64,000 nt of DNA, taken from the NCBI GenBank assembly GCA_021300015.1, contig JAJTFB010000021.1:1-64000 (forward strand), read 5' to 3'. This stretch comes from Pirellula sp. (GTDB taxonomy: Bacteria > Planctomycetota > Planctomycetia > Pirellulales > Pirellulaceae). The notes below the pieces were generated by a model. That model was not told where the DNA came from. It saw nothing but the letters and a program-made list of their open reading frames with translations, and searched no databases. Numbering within the stretch: the first letter of the stretch is position 1; every line of letters starts with the position of its first letter. This document shows positions 8,604 to 17,632 of this stretch, one piece after another. Position numbers and translations under genes: made by a program.

Positions 8604-8867
8604 AGTTCTCACCTCGTGATAGCTGAGGATCGGGGTCTAGCATTCTTCGCAAAAAGAAATGGGTGTGTTTGGTGCCTTGACGCGAAAGTCAGAAGGCTGC
8701 CTATAGGCTAGGAATAAGCTACGATTAGTTTAGCAGATATCCAGAGCCATTACCCGGAGGTTATCGCCGGAAAACACGCCTTGTCGAGTGCAGCGAGACG
8801 ATCCGGGCAGTTTTTTTGAGACAAAGCGGCGAGATTCGGCGCGGTTTCATGGCTATAGTTGTTATCC

Positions 8868-10254
8868 ATGAACATGAAAACACTTCCCGATTTTTGGTTC
8901 GAGCCGCTTCCTTGGATCGACGGCCAATGGCATCCTGGCGGCGAAACCGTCACCGTTCGCAATCCCGCCACGGGGGAGAAAATCGCCGACGTGTCGCGTG
9001 CGGATGCCGCCGTTGTCACGCTGGCCATCGAGGGCGCGGTGAAGGCTCAGCGCACCTGGCGCGAGGTATCCGCAGTCGAACGCGGCATGATTTTGAAACG
9101 CACCGCCGCGCTGCTGTTGGCGCAGAAGGATGAGTTCGCCCGGTTGCTCACCGCCGAGCAGGGCAAGCCGTATGCCCAGGCGGTCGGCGAGGTGGAGTAT
9201 GCCGCCAGCTTTTTCCAATGGTTCGGCGAAGAGGCGCGGCGCGTCTATGGCCGCATCGCTGGGCATCCCGAAGCGGGGCGCGAGTTTTTTATCGAGCACA
9301 AACCAGCCGGCGTGGCCGGTCTGATCACGCCATGGAATTTCCCCCTGGCGCAGGGTGCGAAGAAAGTCGCCGCCGCACTCGCGGCCGGATGCAGTGCGGT
9401 GTGGAAGCCTGCGGAACTCACCCCGCTGATCGCCCTGGCCATCGGGCCTTTAATGCGTCAAGCGGGTCTGCCCGATGGTGTGCTGCAAATCGTGCCCGGA
9501 CGTGGATCCGTGGTCGGCGCGGTCCTCGCGGAGCATCCGGCGGTGCGCGTGCTGAGTCTCACCGGTTCGACCGCCACCGGTAGCGCGCTCATGGTCGCCG
9601 CCGCGCCGGGCATCAAGCGGCTCTCGCTCGAACTCGGAGGCAACGCTCCTTTCATCGTGCTGCCGGATGCCGATCTGGACTTCGTCGCCGAGCAGCTTAT
9701 GCGTTTGAAGCTGTTCGTCTCTGGACAGGTCTGCGTCACCGCCAATCGCGTTTTTGTACACGCCGATGCCGAGTCCGCGCTGGCGGAGAAACTCGCACCG
9801 ACTCGTCGAGCAAGCGGTAGCCGAGGGAGCAAAAATCGTCGCTGAAAATCGCAGCTACGAAAGGGATGCGACTCTGCGCGAAGGTAGCTTTTTCCCGCCC
9901 ACATTGCTCACCGGCGTGCGGGATGAGATGCGCGTGGCGCAAGAGGAAATCTTCGGCCCCGTCATCCCGTTGCTGCGATATACCAGCGTCTCCGACGTCG
10001 TGCGGCGCGCCAATGACACGCCCTATGGCCTTGCCTCGTATGTGTATGGTCGCGACCTTGCGCAATGCCGCGCCGTGGCCTCCGCCATCGAAGCTGGAAT
10101 CGTCGGCGTGAACGAATGGCGACCGCTGAAAGCCGAGATCCCTTTCGGCGGCATCAAGCACAGTGGCATCGGCGCCGAAGGGGGCGAAGAAGGCATTCGC
10201 GAATTCCTCGAAACCCAGGTCATCTCCATGCCTAAACCAACCCTTGCAACATGA
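8868..10254 (+). pseudogene. Succinate-semialdehyde dehydrogenase-like gene, frameshifted with an internal deletion
   Basis: An NAD(P)-aldehyde dehydrogenase split over two frames. The first part (ATG at 8868) has PWNFPLAQ, the LSLELGGNAP motif with the catalytic Glu, and GQVCVTANR with the catalytic Cys. It runs out of frame after AEKLA near 9800 and stops at 9845. The second frame resumes at about LVEQAVAEGAKIV and carries EEIFGPV, NDTPYGL and the C-terminal PFGGIKHSGIG to the TGA at 10254. Compared with the family, some 30 residues between these points are missing, so this is a deletion plus a frameshift and not a single-base error. The gene is clearly richer in G and C than its neighbours, which suggests transfer. 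It is a single gene facing away from the RNA-repair operon. Confidence 0.8.
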
Positions 10255-10367
10255 AACGTCGCTCCGAACCATGGTGGATGCGATCCCTTCGAGCCGATCT
10301 CCCCAATGCGTGACTGAGCCATCGCCGATTTGAGCACTCGACCGAATCTTCACGGCAAGGGATGAGG

Positions 10368-11774
10368 TTAGAAGTCGATCTTCGCCCGAAGGCCGAAGAG
10401 AAGCGACGAGTCTGCCCGTTCGCGGAACGGATCAAGAACCTGAAGGTCCGGCGTGATCTGACACCAACGGGTCGCTTGCACGTTGTAGTAAAGTTCGACG
10501 CCGTTTTCGTTCTGCAACGGAAACAGGTTCGGAGCGAGGCTTTTCAGCGGATCGCTTACACCGACGTAAAAATAACCGATACCGAAAGTGTCCGCTTTTC
10601 GTACCGTGAATGGGCTGCTTCCACTGATGCCAGCACTGCCAAACCAATTGATTGGGCTTGGGTTGCTATCCGCGATTCCTAGGGTACTGAATACGCCCCA
10701 TTTCCGCTGCGGGTTATCCGGTGAAACGTAGAATGCCTGATCAGAATTGTATGCCATACTCCACGAGCCGGTTTTGGGAGTAGTCGCGATCACCAACCCG
10801 TCGATTGGGTCGAGATAAGCCGAGGGAGTAAGGTCCGTGTATGTTCCGCTGCTGTAGGTCCCCGAAACGCCTTGGTGCCCCGGCAGACCAAAGAATCTAG
10901 TCTGCAGATTCAACTGAGCGAAGACCGTTGCCCCGTTGTCAAAGAACGTATCAAATCCACTCACAGTAGGAGTGTTGTTCGTGTCGAACACGGCCGCTGC
11001 GAACAACGGCTCCATGTTCTCAAGGTAGGCAAAGCCGGCCCCGAATGTCGAATAAGGCACTGTGCGGGCATAAATGGGATTGAGCATCAACGCGCTGTTT
11101 TGGAAACCGTTGAGCGTGCCCGCACCCGTGATTGGTTGTTTGAAATCGTCCAGCGTGTTGATCTTCCCTGCGTAAACCAGCGATTGCTCGGACAAAAACT
11201 GGGTCAATTTCACTCCGGTCAAAGCGGTGACCGTTCCGTTCGGCTGAGGCACCGCCAACATGAGGTTGACCGGCATCAGGGCACCTGTGAGCGAATTGGC
11301 CGAATCACCGTATCGGGTTTCCCCGTGCAAAGTCATGAATGACCCCTTCGAGAGTCCGACCTTTTCGCCGTCGACGTTCAAAAAGTAATCATTGCGTCCA
11401 CCGTAGCGAAAGGCTTGCTCAAGTCCACCGCTGGTTACCCCCTGATGGTACTGGGTATTGCTGACGTCGATTCCGATCCCGTTTCCCGCAAGCGCAGATC
11501 GGGTGCCGAACCAATCGCCGGTTAGCTTCGGTCGTTCGTACCATGGCCCACCGAACAGCGAAGTCGGGGTTTGCGATAGGGAATCAGCTTCGGCGATCTC
11601 AGAACCGATCTCAGAACCAAGCATGGGCTCGGTTTCGGTCACAAGCGGCGGCTGTGTCATGGATATCGAGGGATCGGTCGGCTCTTGGGCCTGCGCCGAT
11701 GCAGCGACCATGTAGACGGCGACTGCTTGCAAAATGCAGGCAGCGGAATTTGCAAATCGAGGAAAAGACAGCAT
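10368..11774 (-). CDS. Carbohydrate-selective porin, OprB family
   Basis: A 468-residue outer-membrane protein. A signal peptide (about 1-29, ending AQAQ) and a short polar linker precede the OprB pattern: KLTGDWFGTR, a 'GIGIDVSNTQYHQG' strand, YGGRNDYFLNVDGEK, GSFMTLHGETRYG and YAGKINTLDDF. The chain ends in an aromatic residue (AKIDF), as expected for a beta-barrel inserted by the Bam machinery. OprB proteins admit sugars and related small solutes across the outer membrane. It is a single-gene unit, facing away from the secreted protein at 12.4 kb. Its substrate cannot be told from the sequence. Confidence 0.85.
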   Translation of the reverse strand: MLSFPRFANSAACILQAVAVYMVAASAQAQEPTDPSISMTQPPLVTETEPMLGSEIGSEIAEADSLSQTPTSLFGGPWYERPKLTGDWFGTRSALAGNGIGIDVSNTQYHQGVTSGGLEQAFRYGGRNDYFLNVDGEKVGLSKGSFMTLHGETRYGDSANSLTGALMPVNLMLAVPQPNGTVTALTGVKLTQFLSEQSLVYAGKINTLDDFKQPITGAGTLNGFQNSALMLNPIYARTVPYSTFGAGFAYLENMEPLFAAAVFDTNNTPTVSGFDTFFDNGATVFAQLNLQTRFFGLPGHQGVSGTYSSGTYTDLTPSAYLDPIDGLVIATTPKTGSWSMAYNSDQAFYVSPDNPQRKWGVFSTLGIADSNPSPINWFGSAGISGSSPFTVRKADTFGIGYFYVGVSDPLKSLAPNLFPLQNENGVELYYNVQATRWCQITPDLQVLDPFRERADSSLLFGLRAKIDF

Positions 11775-12378
11775 CGGAGAGGGTTCCTGAGTAGTTCATG
11801 CAGACCCACCGGAAACGATTTGAGCGGGATATCGGGTTGTATCGAATGCCGGTTTGGATCGAAACTACCGTCTGTTACGGATATGCTTCGAAGATCGATA
11901 AATGCCTACCGGTTGTGAGGATTGGGCGATGTCGAAGACGGAAGCATGCGAGTGTTTCCAAGACCGTTATGCGTTCTTGTCAACTTTTGGGGAACGAAGG
12001 GGGCTGTGTACTGTCGTTTGGCCCTTGAGACCGATTCGCTTGACTACTGGCTGTTTTGCGAACTAAACGATCCTGTTAGAATCCCCTGGGTCACCTCGGT
12101 GTAGGGATCGTAACCATCGAGTTCCTTTTGAACGTGCAGGAATTTCCTACTCGCATCACACGGACATGGCAATGGCTCCGGAGGATCCTCTTTTTTGATG
12201 GGATGTGGCGTCAATCAGATTCGAGGAATTGATGGATCAATTCCAGTGCGAATCCACCCTTACGCAACCCTGGTTGCCTCATCTAACCTTACATTATCCA
12301 GTTGCTCGGGTTTTTTTAAAAGTCACTTTCGACTCGGTATCACGGCCATGGCGGTACTCGCACTCCAAGAATAATTTT
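11775..12378. other. Long non-coding interval between divergent genes
   Basis: About 600 bases between the porin start and the chosen start of the next gene. It must contain promoters for both, but I could not identify a convincing -35/-10 pair. An in-frame GTG at 12205 would lengthen the downstream protein by 58 residues; those residues are polar and precede the signal peptide, so I treat them as leader. No RNA gene was seen. Confidence 0.5.
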
Positions 12379-15108
12379 ATGTTTAGCGCATCTTCTTTTT
12401 CACACAAACTTCCCGGTTACCAGGGCATGGTGCTCCTTGTTTCCATCGTTCTGGTATGTGACACTCCCATCCAAGGACAGGAAAATGAAAAAACCGACAC
12501 GTTATCACCCAAGGTGAGCTTGCGATGGAAGTTCCTTCCGGATCAGCTCTTTTTAGGCAAGATCGCATCTGGGATTCGAACCCTAGACAACTATCCGCAA
12601 CATACAACCGATGTACAGGACTTCCAATGGAGTGTTCAGTCGGTCGATGAGAATGGAAACGCAACGGTCAAGGTTGCATTGCATCGATCCCGATTTCGTC
12701 ATCGGAGCGATCAGGTCAAGATCGACTACGATAGCATCCACGATGCGGAGTTTTCACCTTCAGAAAAAGAGCTCTCGGAGATCGATTGGATTTTGAAATC
12801 CTTTCGCCGCTTTCACGAAAATGAATATCTGTTTCGTTTCTCGGATCGCGGTGAAATGCGAAAGCTGGAAAACTACCCCAGCATACCAGCCCAACTGATC
12901 GATTGGCCTGAGTTGCCCGAGCAACCTGTCGGAGTCGGTGATACCTGGATCGGAGATAGATCTCAAGACAAACCCATTGTGTTTGAATTGGTACGTTTGG
13001 AAGAGTTCGATGGAGAGAACATTGCTTGGATTGAGAATAAATCCAACACCATGCGTTATCGCTTCCTGGTCCATGCGGGCAGGTACTTGGACAATGTCGG
13101 CTGGGACATATTGAGCACACCGCCGGAAGCGGAAAAGCAGATTGTGCAACATAGGTCCCAACGCCTTCGGCTTGAACTCTCCGAGGAAAAAGGAAGATTC
13201 GACCGCTTGATCGCCTTGCAGCCCAACCAGCCAGGTCGGGCGCTGAATTTGGTTTCAAGTTCATACAAGGAGACGGATTCAATCAATGAGTCTCTAATCG
13301 GCGAGAAGGGGATGCTACGGGGAATCCAAGAGAGACTTTGGATTGAGCATGTCGACCAACTCGCTATAACGGACAAAGATCGATGGAATACATTCGATCG
13401 ACTTTTGTTTGCTCGGTATTTCCAACGCCAAGGCGACATCGAAAGCTATCGGCAACTGATCAAGGAAGGCGCACAGGCTTTAGCGATCGATCTGGAGCGG
13501 AACTCACTTGCGAGAAACTTTCATTTACTTGAATTCGCAGTTTTGCTCGCAAGTCTCGGGGAATTTGATGCGGCTAGGCAAGCTTGTTTTGCAATTCCCC
13601 CTGATGCATCCTCAGGACTTTCCATCACGATCCATGGGCCCGTCGAGGTCCCGAAATCCGCATTGCGGGATTACGCACTCTTCTTAGTCGCCAAAGAGCT
13701 GGCCAAGTCTGGGGTGGTTGGGCAATCAACGGCTACAGCCCAAATGATCACAAGCAAACCCGATAGGTCCGCAGCCTTTTGGGTCATCTCCATGCATCTA
13801 GCGGAGCAGGGGAGAGCTCAAGACGCAGTGGATCATGCAGCAAAAGCGCAGGAGTCTTATGTCGCAGGTGCTAACGCTTTGGAATTTGACACCAATGGTC
13901 CCCTTGAGGTCCCAATCCACGAGTACCGGACCCTTGCGCTAGGTAAACTGGCGATCTGCCAGGCTAAACTGCAGGATGAAAAAGCCATGCGCAAAACGCT
14001 GTCCATGCTCATGGACAGGAAGGAGAAAATCGCTGTACTGGTCGACTTGATCACAACTCTCGATAAGGACGGATTGAGCCAACAAGCGGACAAGCTCTCT
14101 GCCGAATTGTCCAAGCCTACCCAATCGCTCGCAACATCCGTACGTATCTCGATGCGACTTAAGTCAAATGCCTTAGCCGAAGCAGAGAGGATGATTGAAT
14201 CCATCAGCGATCCTCAATGGAATGCGGCTAGTCGCATACAATATGCCTTAGCGATTCGGTTCGATGCCAATCGTGCGAACGATCTGCAGAAACAACTCGA
14301 TTTAGCAGGAGCCGCTATCCGGGAGATATCGGACCCAGGAGTCAAAGCCAGAGTGAGCACCCAGTATGCAGGTGCTTTGTTCAAAACAGGTAGAAATGAC
14401 CAAGCCCAGAAGGAGTTGAATGTAGCTTTGGAACTTGTGGAACGCTCAGAGATGGAGGATTCAACGCGATCAGAGACGATCTTGGGATTGGCAGAGATTC
14501 TTCCAAGGGTTCCAGGCACCATGGAATTTGAAAAGCTGTTGGCAAGGTTCGAAAACATCTTGAATAGGCAGCAATTGCACGGCCATGGGGCAGTTCAGCA
14601 CATCGTTGTGAATATTTATCTAGAAAGGGGAGAGATGGAAAAAGCGGAGACGCTTGCTAAAGGGATTGAGGAAGCCTCGTCTCGGTGCCAAGCATTGTCT
14701 GCAATAGGAAGTCGCTACGGCAAACTACTTGAATTGGAGCGAAGCCGGGAGGTGTTTTCAGATGCCTACGAATCGGCAATGCAAGTGATCGATGTCCTTG
14801 GTTTGGATACCGTCGGATCGAAAGGGGGAGCGGTCCGGTTCGTCGGACAGCAACAAGGGGAGTGCGACTTAGAAGGCTTAGTCCATTACTTGCAGGCATC
14901 TCGAAACGCCAATATCCGAGCCTACGGATTCCTTGGCGGTGCAGAGGCGATCGACCCACAAGCTGCCAACACTGCGATGAGAACGGCACGGATCCCCGAA
15001 GGGATTTTGAAGGAAATCTGCGAATCGAATGTCGCATGCAAGATTCTTCAAAAAAGGGCTCAACTGCTCGAAACGCTTTCTGAGACTGCTAAAAAAGATC
15101 GTCCGTAA
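12379..15108 (+). CDS. Large secreted protein with helical (TPR-like) repeats, function unknown
   Basis: A 909-residue protein from the ATG at 12379, which gives a signal peptide (MVLLVSIVLVCDTPIQGQ). Residues about 30-330 are beta-rich (LRWKFLPDQLFLGKI, WPELPEQPVGVGDTW) and resemble planctomycete secreted domains of the DUF6263 kind, though I am not sure of that assignment. From about residue 350 the sequence is a series of paired amphipathic helices rich in Ala, Leu and Glu, such as EFAVLLASLGEFDAARQACF and QYAGALFKTGRNDQAQKEL, consistent with TPR-like repeats for protein binding. The gene stands alone, with no operon partner. An upstream GTG at 12205 is possible but would bury the signal peptide. 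Confidence 0.7.
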   Translation: MFSASSFSHKLPGYQGMVLLVSIVLVCDTPIQGQENEKTDTLSPKVSLRWKFLPDQLFLGKIASGIRTLDNYPQHTTDVQDFQWSVQSVDENGNATVKVALHRSRFRHRSDQVKIDYDSIHDAEFSPSEKELSEIDWILKSFRRFHENEYLFRFSDRGEMRKLENYPSIPAQLIDWPELPEQPVGVGDTWIGDRSQDKPIVFELVRLEEFDGENIAWIENKSNTMRYRFLVHAGRYLDNVGWDILSTPPEAEKQIVQHRSQRLRLELSEEKGRFDRLIALQPNQPGRALNLVSSSYKETDSINESLIGEKGMLRGIQERLWIEHVDQLAITDKDRWNTFDRLLFARYFQRQGDIESYRQLIKEGAQALAIDLERNSLARNFHLLEFAVLLASLGEFDAARQACFAIPPDASSGLSITIHGPVEVPKSALRDYALFLVAKELAKSGVVGQSTATAQMITSKPDRSAAFWVISMHLAEQGRAQDAVDHAAKAQESYVAGANALEFDTNGPLEVPIHEYRTLALGKLAICQAKLQDEKAMRKTLSMLMDRKEKIAVLVDLITTLDKDGLSQQADKLSAELSKPTQSLATSVRISMRLKSNALAEAERMIESISDPQWNAASRIQYALAIRFDANRANDLQKQLDLAGAAIREISDPGVKARVSTQYAGALFKTGRNDQAQKELNVALELVERSEMEDSTRSETILGLAEILPRVPGTMEFEKLLARFENILNRQQLHGHGAVQHIVVNIYLERGEMEKAETLAKGIEEASSRCQALSAIGSRYGKLLELERSREVFSDAYESAMQVIDVLGLDTVGSKGGAVRFVGQQQGECDLEGLVHYLQASRNANIRAYGFLGGAEAIDPQAANTAMRTARIPEGILKEICESNVACKILQKRAQLLETLSETAKKDRP

Positions 15109-15221
15109 TACTGCTTGGAAGGGTGTCAGGAAGTCTCTCTAGACGAACGAGAGCCATCCGGCTAGCAGCCGAGTACCTTGTGACGTTGCCCTTGGATTTC
15201 AGATGAAGTACAATCGGCAGT

Positions 15222-15611
15222 ATGGAACATGCGATGATTGTGTTTTTGATGATTGCGAATCTGCTGATTTGCCCGCTTCGGTGTGCTGGGCAATGCGAGG
15301 CAGCTTGCGAGCCTGCACCCACAGGTTGTGGTTGCTGTGCTGTCGACGTTTGCGATTCAGCCCCCGAACCGCCTGCCCCACCGGACGAAGATTGTGGCTG
15401 TCCGAACTGCATCTGCGAGGGAGCGTTGGTGCAACTGAAAGTTCAATTGCCGGAGCCTGCTTGGAAGGTCATTTGGTTTGGCTGGCGCAGCGTCACTCCT
15501 TCTGCGGTAGAAAAAGTGACAATCCATCTTCTTACCCATGCCGACCGTGCTAATCGTCTGTTTTCTTCTGCTCGCAGCGCGCAGATTGCGCTGCAATCTT
15601 GGCAGATTTGA
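15222..15611 (+). CDS. Small Cys-rich secreted or membrane-associated protein
   Basis: A 129-residue protein with a short hydrophobic N-terminus (MIVFLMIANLLICPLRC) and 12 cysteines within the first 70 residues, arranged as C-x-CC and C-x-C-xx-C-x-C groups around a Pro/Glu-rich stretch. Such clustering suggests metal binding or disulfides. The C-terminal half lacks Cys and has no recognisable domain. It lies upstream of an HlyD/ABC export cluster on the same strand, although 420 bases away, so a link with efflux is a guess from context. Specific family not recognised. Confidence 0.6.
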   Translation: MEHAMIVFLMIANLLICPLRCAGQCEAACEPAPTGCGCCAVDVCDSAPEPPAPPDEDCGCPNCICEGALVQLKVQLPEPAWKVIWFGWRSVTPSAVEKVTIHLLTHADRANRLFSSARSAQIALQSWQI

Positions 15612-16031
15612 TCGAAAGCCTGCTCCCAGCGAACCTGCTTGCGGCCAATACCGTCAAATCGGGACATTGATGAAGTTGCATTTCCTTGTAATCGGCAAAT
15701 GAATAGCTGAGCAGCGCAAGCTGCCCGGTGAGTCTAAATATCCAGTGGTTTTCTGAGTGTTCGAGCGTGGAACACTACACTTGACCCTTCAACGGAGGGC
15801 TTGCTCCCAACCGCTTTCAAAAACCCCTCGGCATGCGCCGAAAACCATTCAAATCCAATCTTTCCTAAAATGATCCAAATGTCGATTTGACGGTATGGTG
15901 CTTGCTGCCTCCTGCACCGGCTTTGAGCTTTAACCGCTTTTTTGAATGTTGGCTCCATTTTGATGCACGCTCGCCGCTGCGCGATGGCTGTGTGTGCGCA
16001 TGATGGCACCAACCAAGGTCCGATCCGAAAA
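15612..16031. other. Gap before the export cluster
   Basis: About 420 bases without a convincing gene. A frame on the minus strand is open here, but its peptide is basic and low in structure and most of it lies opposite the permease gene, so I reject it. The permease reading frame is open back to 15942, but residues there lack the expected N-terminal membrane segment. Confidence 0.45.
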
Positions 16032-17042
16032 ATGTTACTCCCTTTCGAATACGCATTTCGCAACCTCTCCAGCTCCGAAGACAACCTGGAGAACTCCTCG
16101 ATTGCGGCGCGAACCCCCGCGCTCCTGACGGCCAGTTTGGATGGAGCCTTGGAACGATTCGGGATCAAGCATGTTTCACCCGAGTTGGTCTTAGGCACTC
16201 GGGTCTCCAGCGCGAACGATCCTGTTGGCCTTGGACTCCTACGCGGTGTGACCCTCAATGCACCTTTAGTACGCCGAGCGATTCGGCTCGAGGAAGGCAA
16301 CTGGCCCGGTCCGGGAGAGGTGATGGCGGGCAAGTTGGTCGCGGCAAAACTCGGCTGTGATGAGACCTCCCTGGCAGTGGGAAATCCAATCGATTTCGAG
16401 GGCCGAACCTGGCGGATCAGTGGGAGATTCGCCGCAGGTGGGACAGCTTATGAAGCGGAGCTTTGGTGTCGGCTGGAGGACTTTCAATCGGCCACCAAGC
16501 GACAGGATTTGAGTCTGATCGCGATGTTGCTCAAGCCTCAATGTTCAGCCGCAGAGGTCGAGCTGTTTTGTAAAGAGCGGACCGATCTGGAGCTGCGAGC
16601 GATTCGCGAAACCGAGTACTACGCCAGCCTCGAGCAGCATTACCAACCGGTTCGCATGCTAGCTTGGCTGGTTGTTTGGCTCGTTTCGGCGGCCGGTGTT
16701 TTTACAGGTCTCAACATGATGTACGGTGCTGTGGCTGGTCGCGTGCGGGAAATCGCTACGCTGCAAACGATTGGCTACCGTCGGCGGGCGATTTTGTTGA
16801 GCTTGGTTCAGGAAGGTGTTCTGCTCGCTGCGGCTAGCTCGCTGGTTGCTGGCACGATCGCATTGATATTGTTCAACGGGTTAGCTGTCCGGTTCACGAT
16901 GGGAGCGTTTGCGCTGCGGATCGACAGCATCTCGATTTTAACGGGCTGTGGAGTCGGCTTGCTCCTCGGAGTCCTAGGTTCCTTGCCTCCGGCTCTCAAG
17001 GCGTTACGAACCGAAGTGGCGTCTGCCTTAAAAGCCATTTAA
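16032..17042 (+). CDS. ABC transporter permease (FtsX/MacB-like), apparently lacking the first helix
   Basis: A 336-residue permease from the ATG at 16032 ([12 protein letters not shown]). The periplasmic domain is present, and three C-terminal membrane segments follow ([46 protein letters not shown]), with the FtsX-type [17 protein letters not shown] loop between. The usual fold has a helix directly after the 'RNL..S' start; the second permease of this cluster has one ([19 protein letters not shown]). Here the sequence goes straight from RNLSSSEDN into the soluble domain, so the first helix seems deleted in frame. The protein may be inactive, or may depend on its partner. It starts the permease-lipoprotein-adaptor-ATPase-permease run. 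Confidence 0.75.
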   Translation: MLLPFEYAFRNLSSSEDNLENSSIAARTPALLTASLDGALERFGIKHVSPELVLGTRVSSANDPVGLGLLRGVTLNAPLVRRAIRLEEGNWPGPGEVMAGKLVAAKLGCDETSLAVGNPIDFEGRTWRISGRFAAGGTAYEAELWCRLEDFQSATKRQDLSLIAMLLKPQCSAAEVELFCKERTDLELRAIRETEYYASLEQHYQPVRMLAWLVVWLVSAAGVFTGLNMMYGAVAGRVREIATLQTIGYRRRAILLSLVQEGVLLAAASSLVAGTIALILFNGLAVRFTMGAFALRIDSISILTGCGVGLLLGVLGSLPPALKALRTEVASALKAI

Positions 17043-17073
17043 TGTTACTTTCCAATTCCAAAGGAGATTCGAG

Positions 17074-17598
17074 ATGAGAATCGTTTTCACGATCGTTGTC
17101 CTGTGCTCGCTATTGACCCCGCTATTGACCTCGATTGGATGCCAACCAAACAAGGAGAAAGCTCCAACCGCTAGGGCCGCTGGATCGGCCTTTGTGCTGG
17201 CCAAGGAACCTGGGGAGGCCATACCCGTTGGGACCGCTAAAGAGTCAACTAAAGACGGTGATGACGTGGTCGTCTTGGGACTTGTAGGTGGCTCGACCAA
17301 GCCATTCGTCGAGGGTTTGGCCGCATTCACGATCGTCGACCCCAAAGTCCCTTACTGCGCTGATGATGAGGGTTGCCCAACACCTTGGGATTACTGCTGC
17401 CAGAGCGATGCTGTTCGACAGAACATCGCGACGGTAAAGCTAGTCGATTCAAGCGGCAAGCCAGTCATGCAAGGGGCTCGCGAGCTCTTGCCCGTCAAGG
17501 AGCTGTCTACGGTTGTCGTTCAGGGGATCGCCAAACGGGACGAACAGGGGAATCTGACGATCGCTGCCCATCACGTATTTGTAAGGCCGGGTAAGTAG
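17074..17598 (+). CDS. Lipoprotein of an export cluster
   Basis: A 174-residue protein with a lipoprotein signal peptide: hydrophobic core, then LTSIGC with the lipidated Cys at about residue 23. After a linker, a compact beta-rich domain follows (VVVLGLVGGSTKPFVEG, AAFTIVDPKV), then a Cys cluster CADDEGCPTPWDYCC and LSTVVVQGIAKRDEQGNL. The pattern suggests an OB-like fold with a disulfide or metal site. It sits 31 bases after the first permease and 34 bases before the HlyD adaptor, so it probably belongs to the exporter. Proteins of this type recur beside efflux genes in planctomycetes, as far as I recall; no biochemical role is known to me. Confidence 0.7.
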   Translation: MRIVFTIVVLCSLLTPLLTSIGCQPNKEKAPTARAAGSAFVLAKEPGEAIPVGTAKESTKDGDDVVVLGLVGGSTKPFVEGLAAFTIVDPKVPYCADDEGCPTPWDYCCQSDAVRQNIATVKLVDSSGKPVMQGARELLPVKELSTVVVQGIAKRDEQGNLTIAAHHVFVRPGK

Positions 17599-17632
17599 TG
17601 ATGGAGAAGCCGAAGCTTGATTTAAATGGCTG

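Noticed and set aside
8613-8760. Sigma-54 type promoter ahead of hen1
   Set aside because: I looked for GG and GC elements at the right spacing on the minus strand; the GGCAC found has no TTGCA-like partner 4-5 bases on. No RtcR-like activator is present.
15734-16333. 199-codon minus-strand frame before and inside the first permease gene
   Set aside because: Low-structure, basic peptide; the part over the permease is antisense to a recognised domain, and the rest has no motif.
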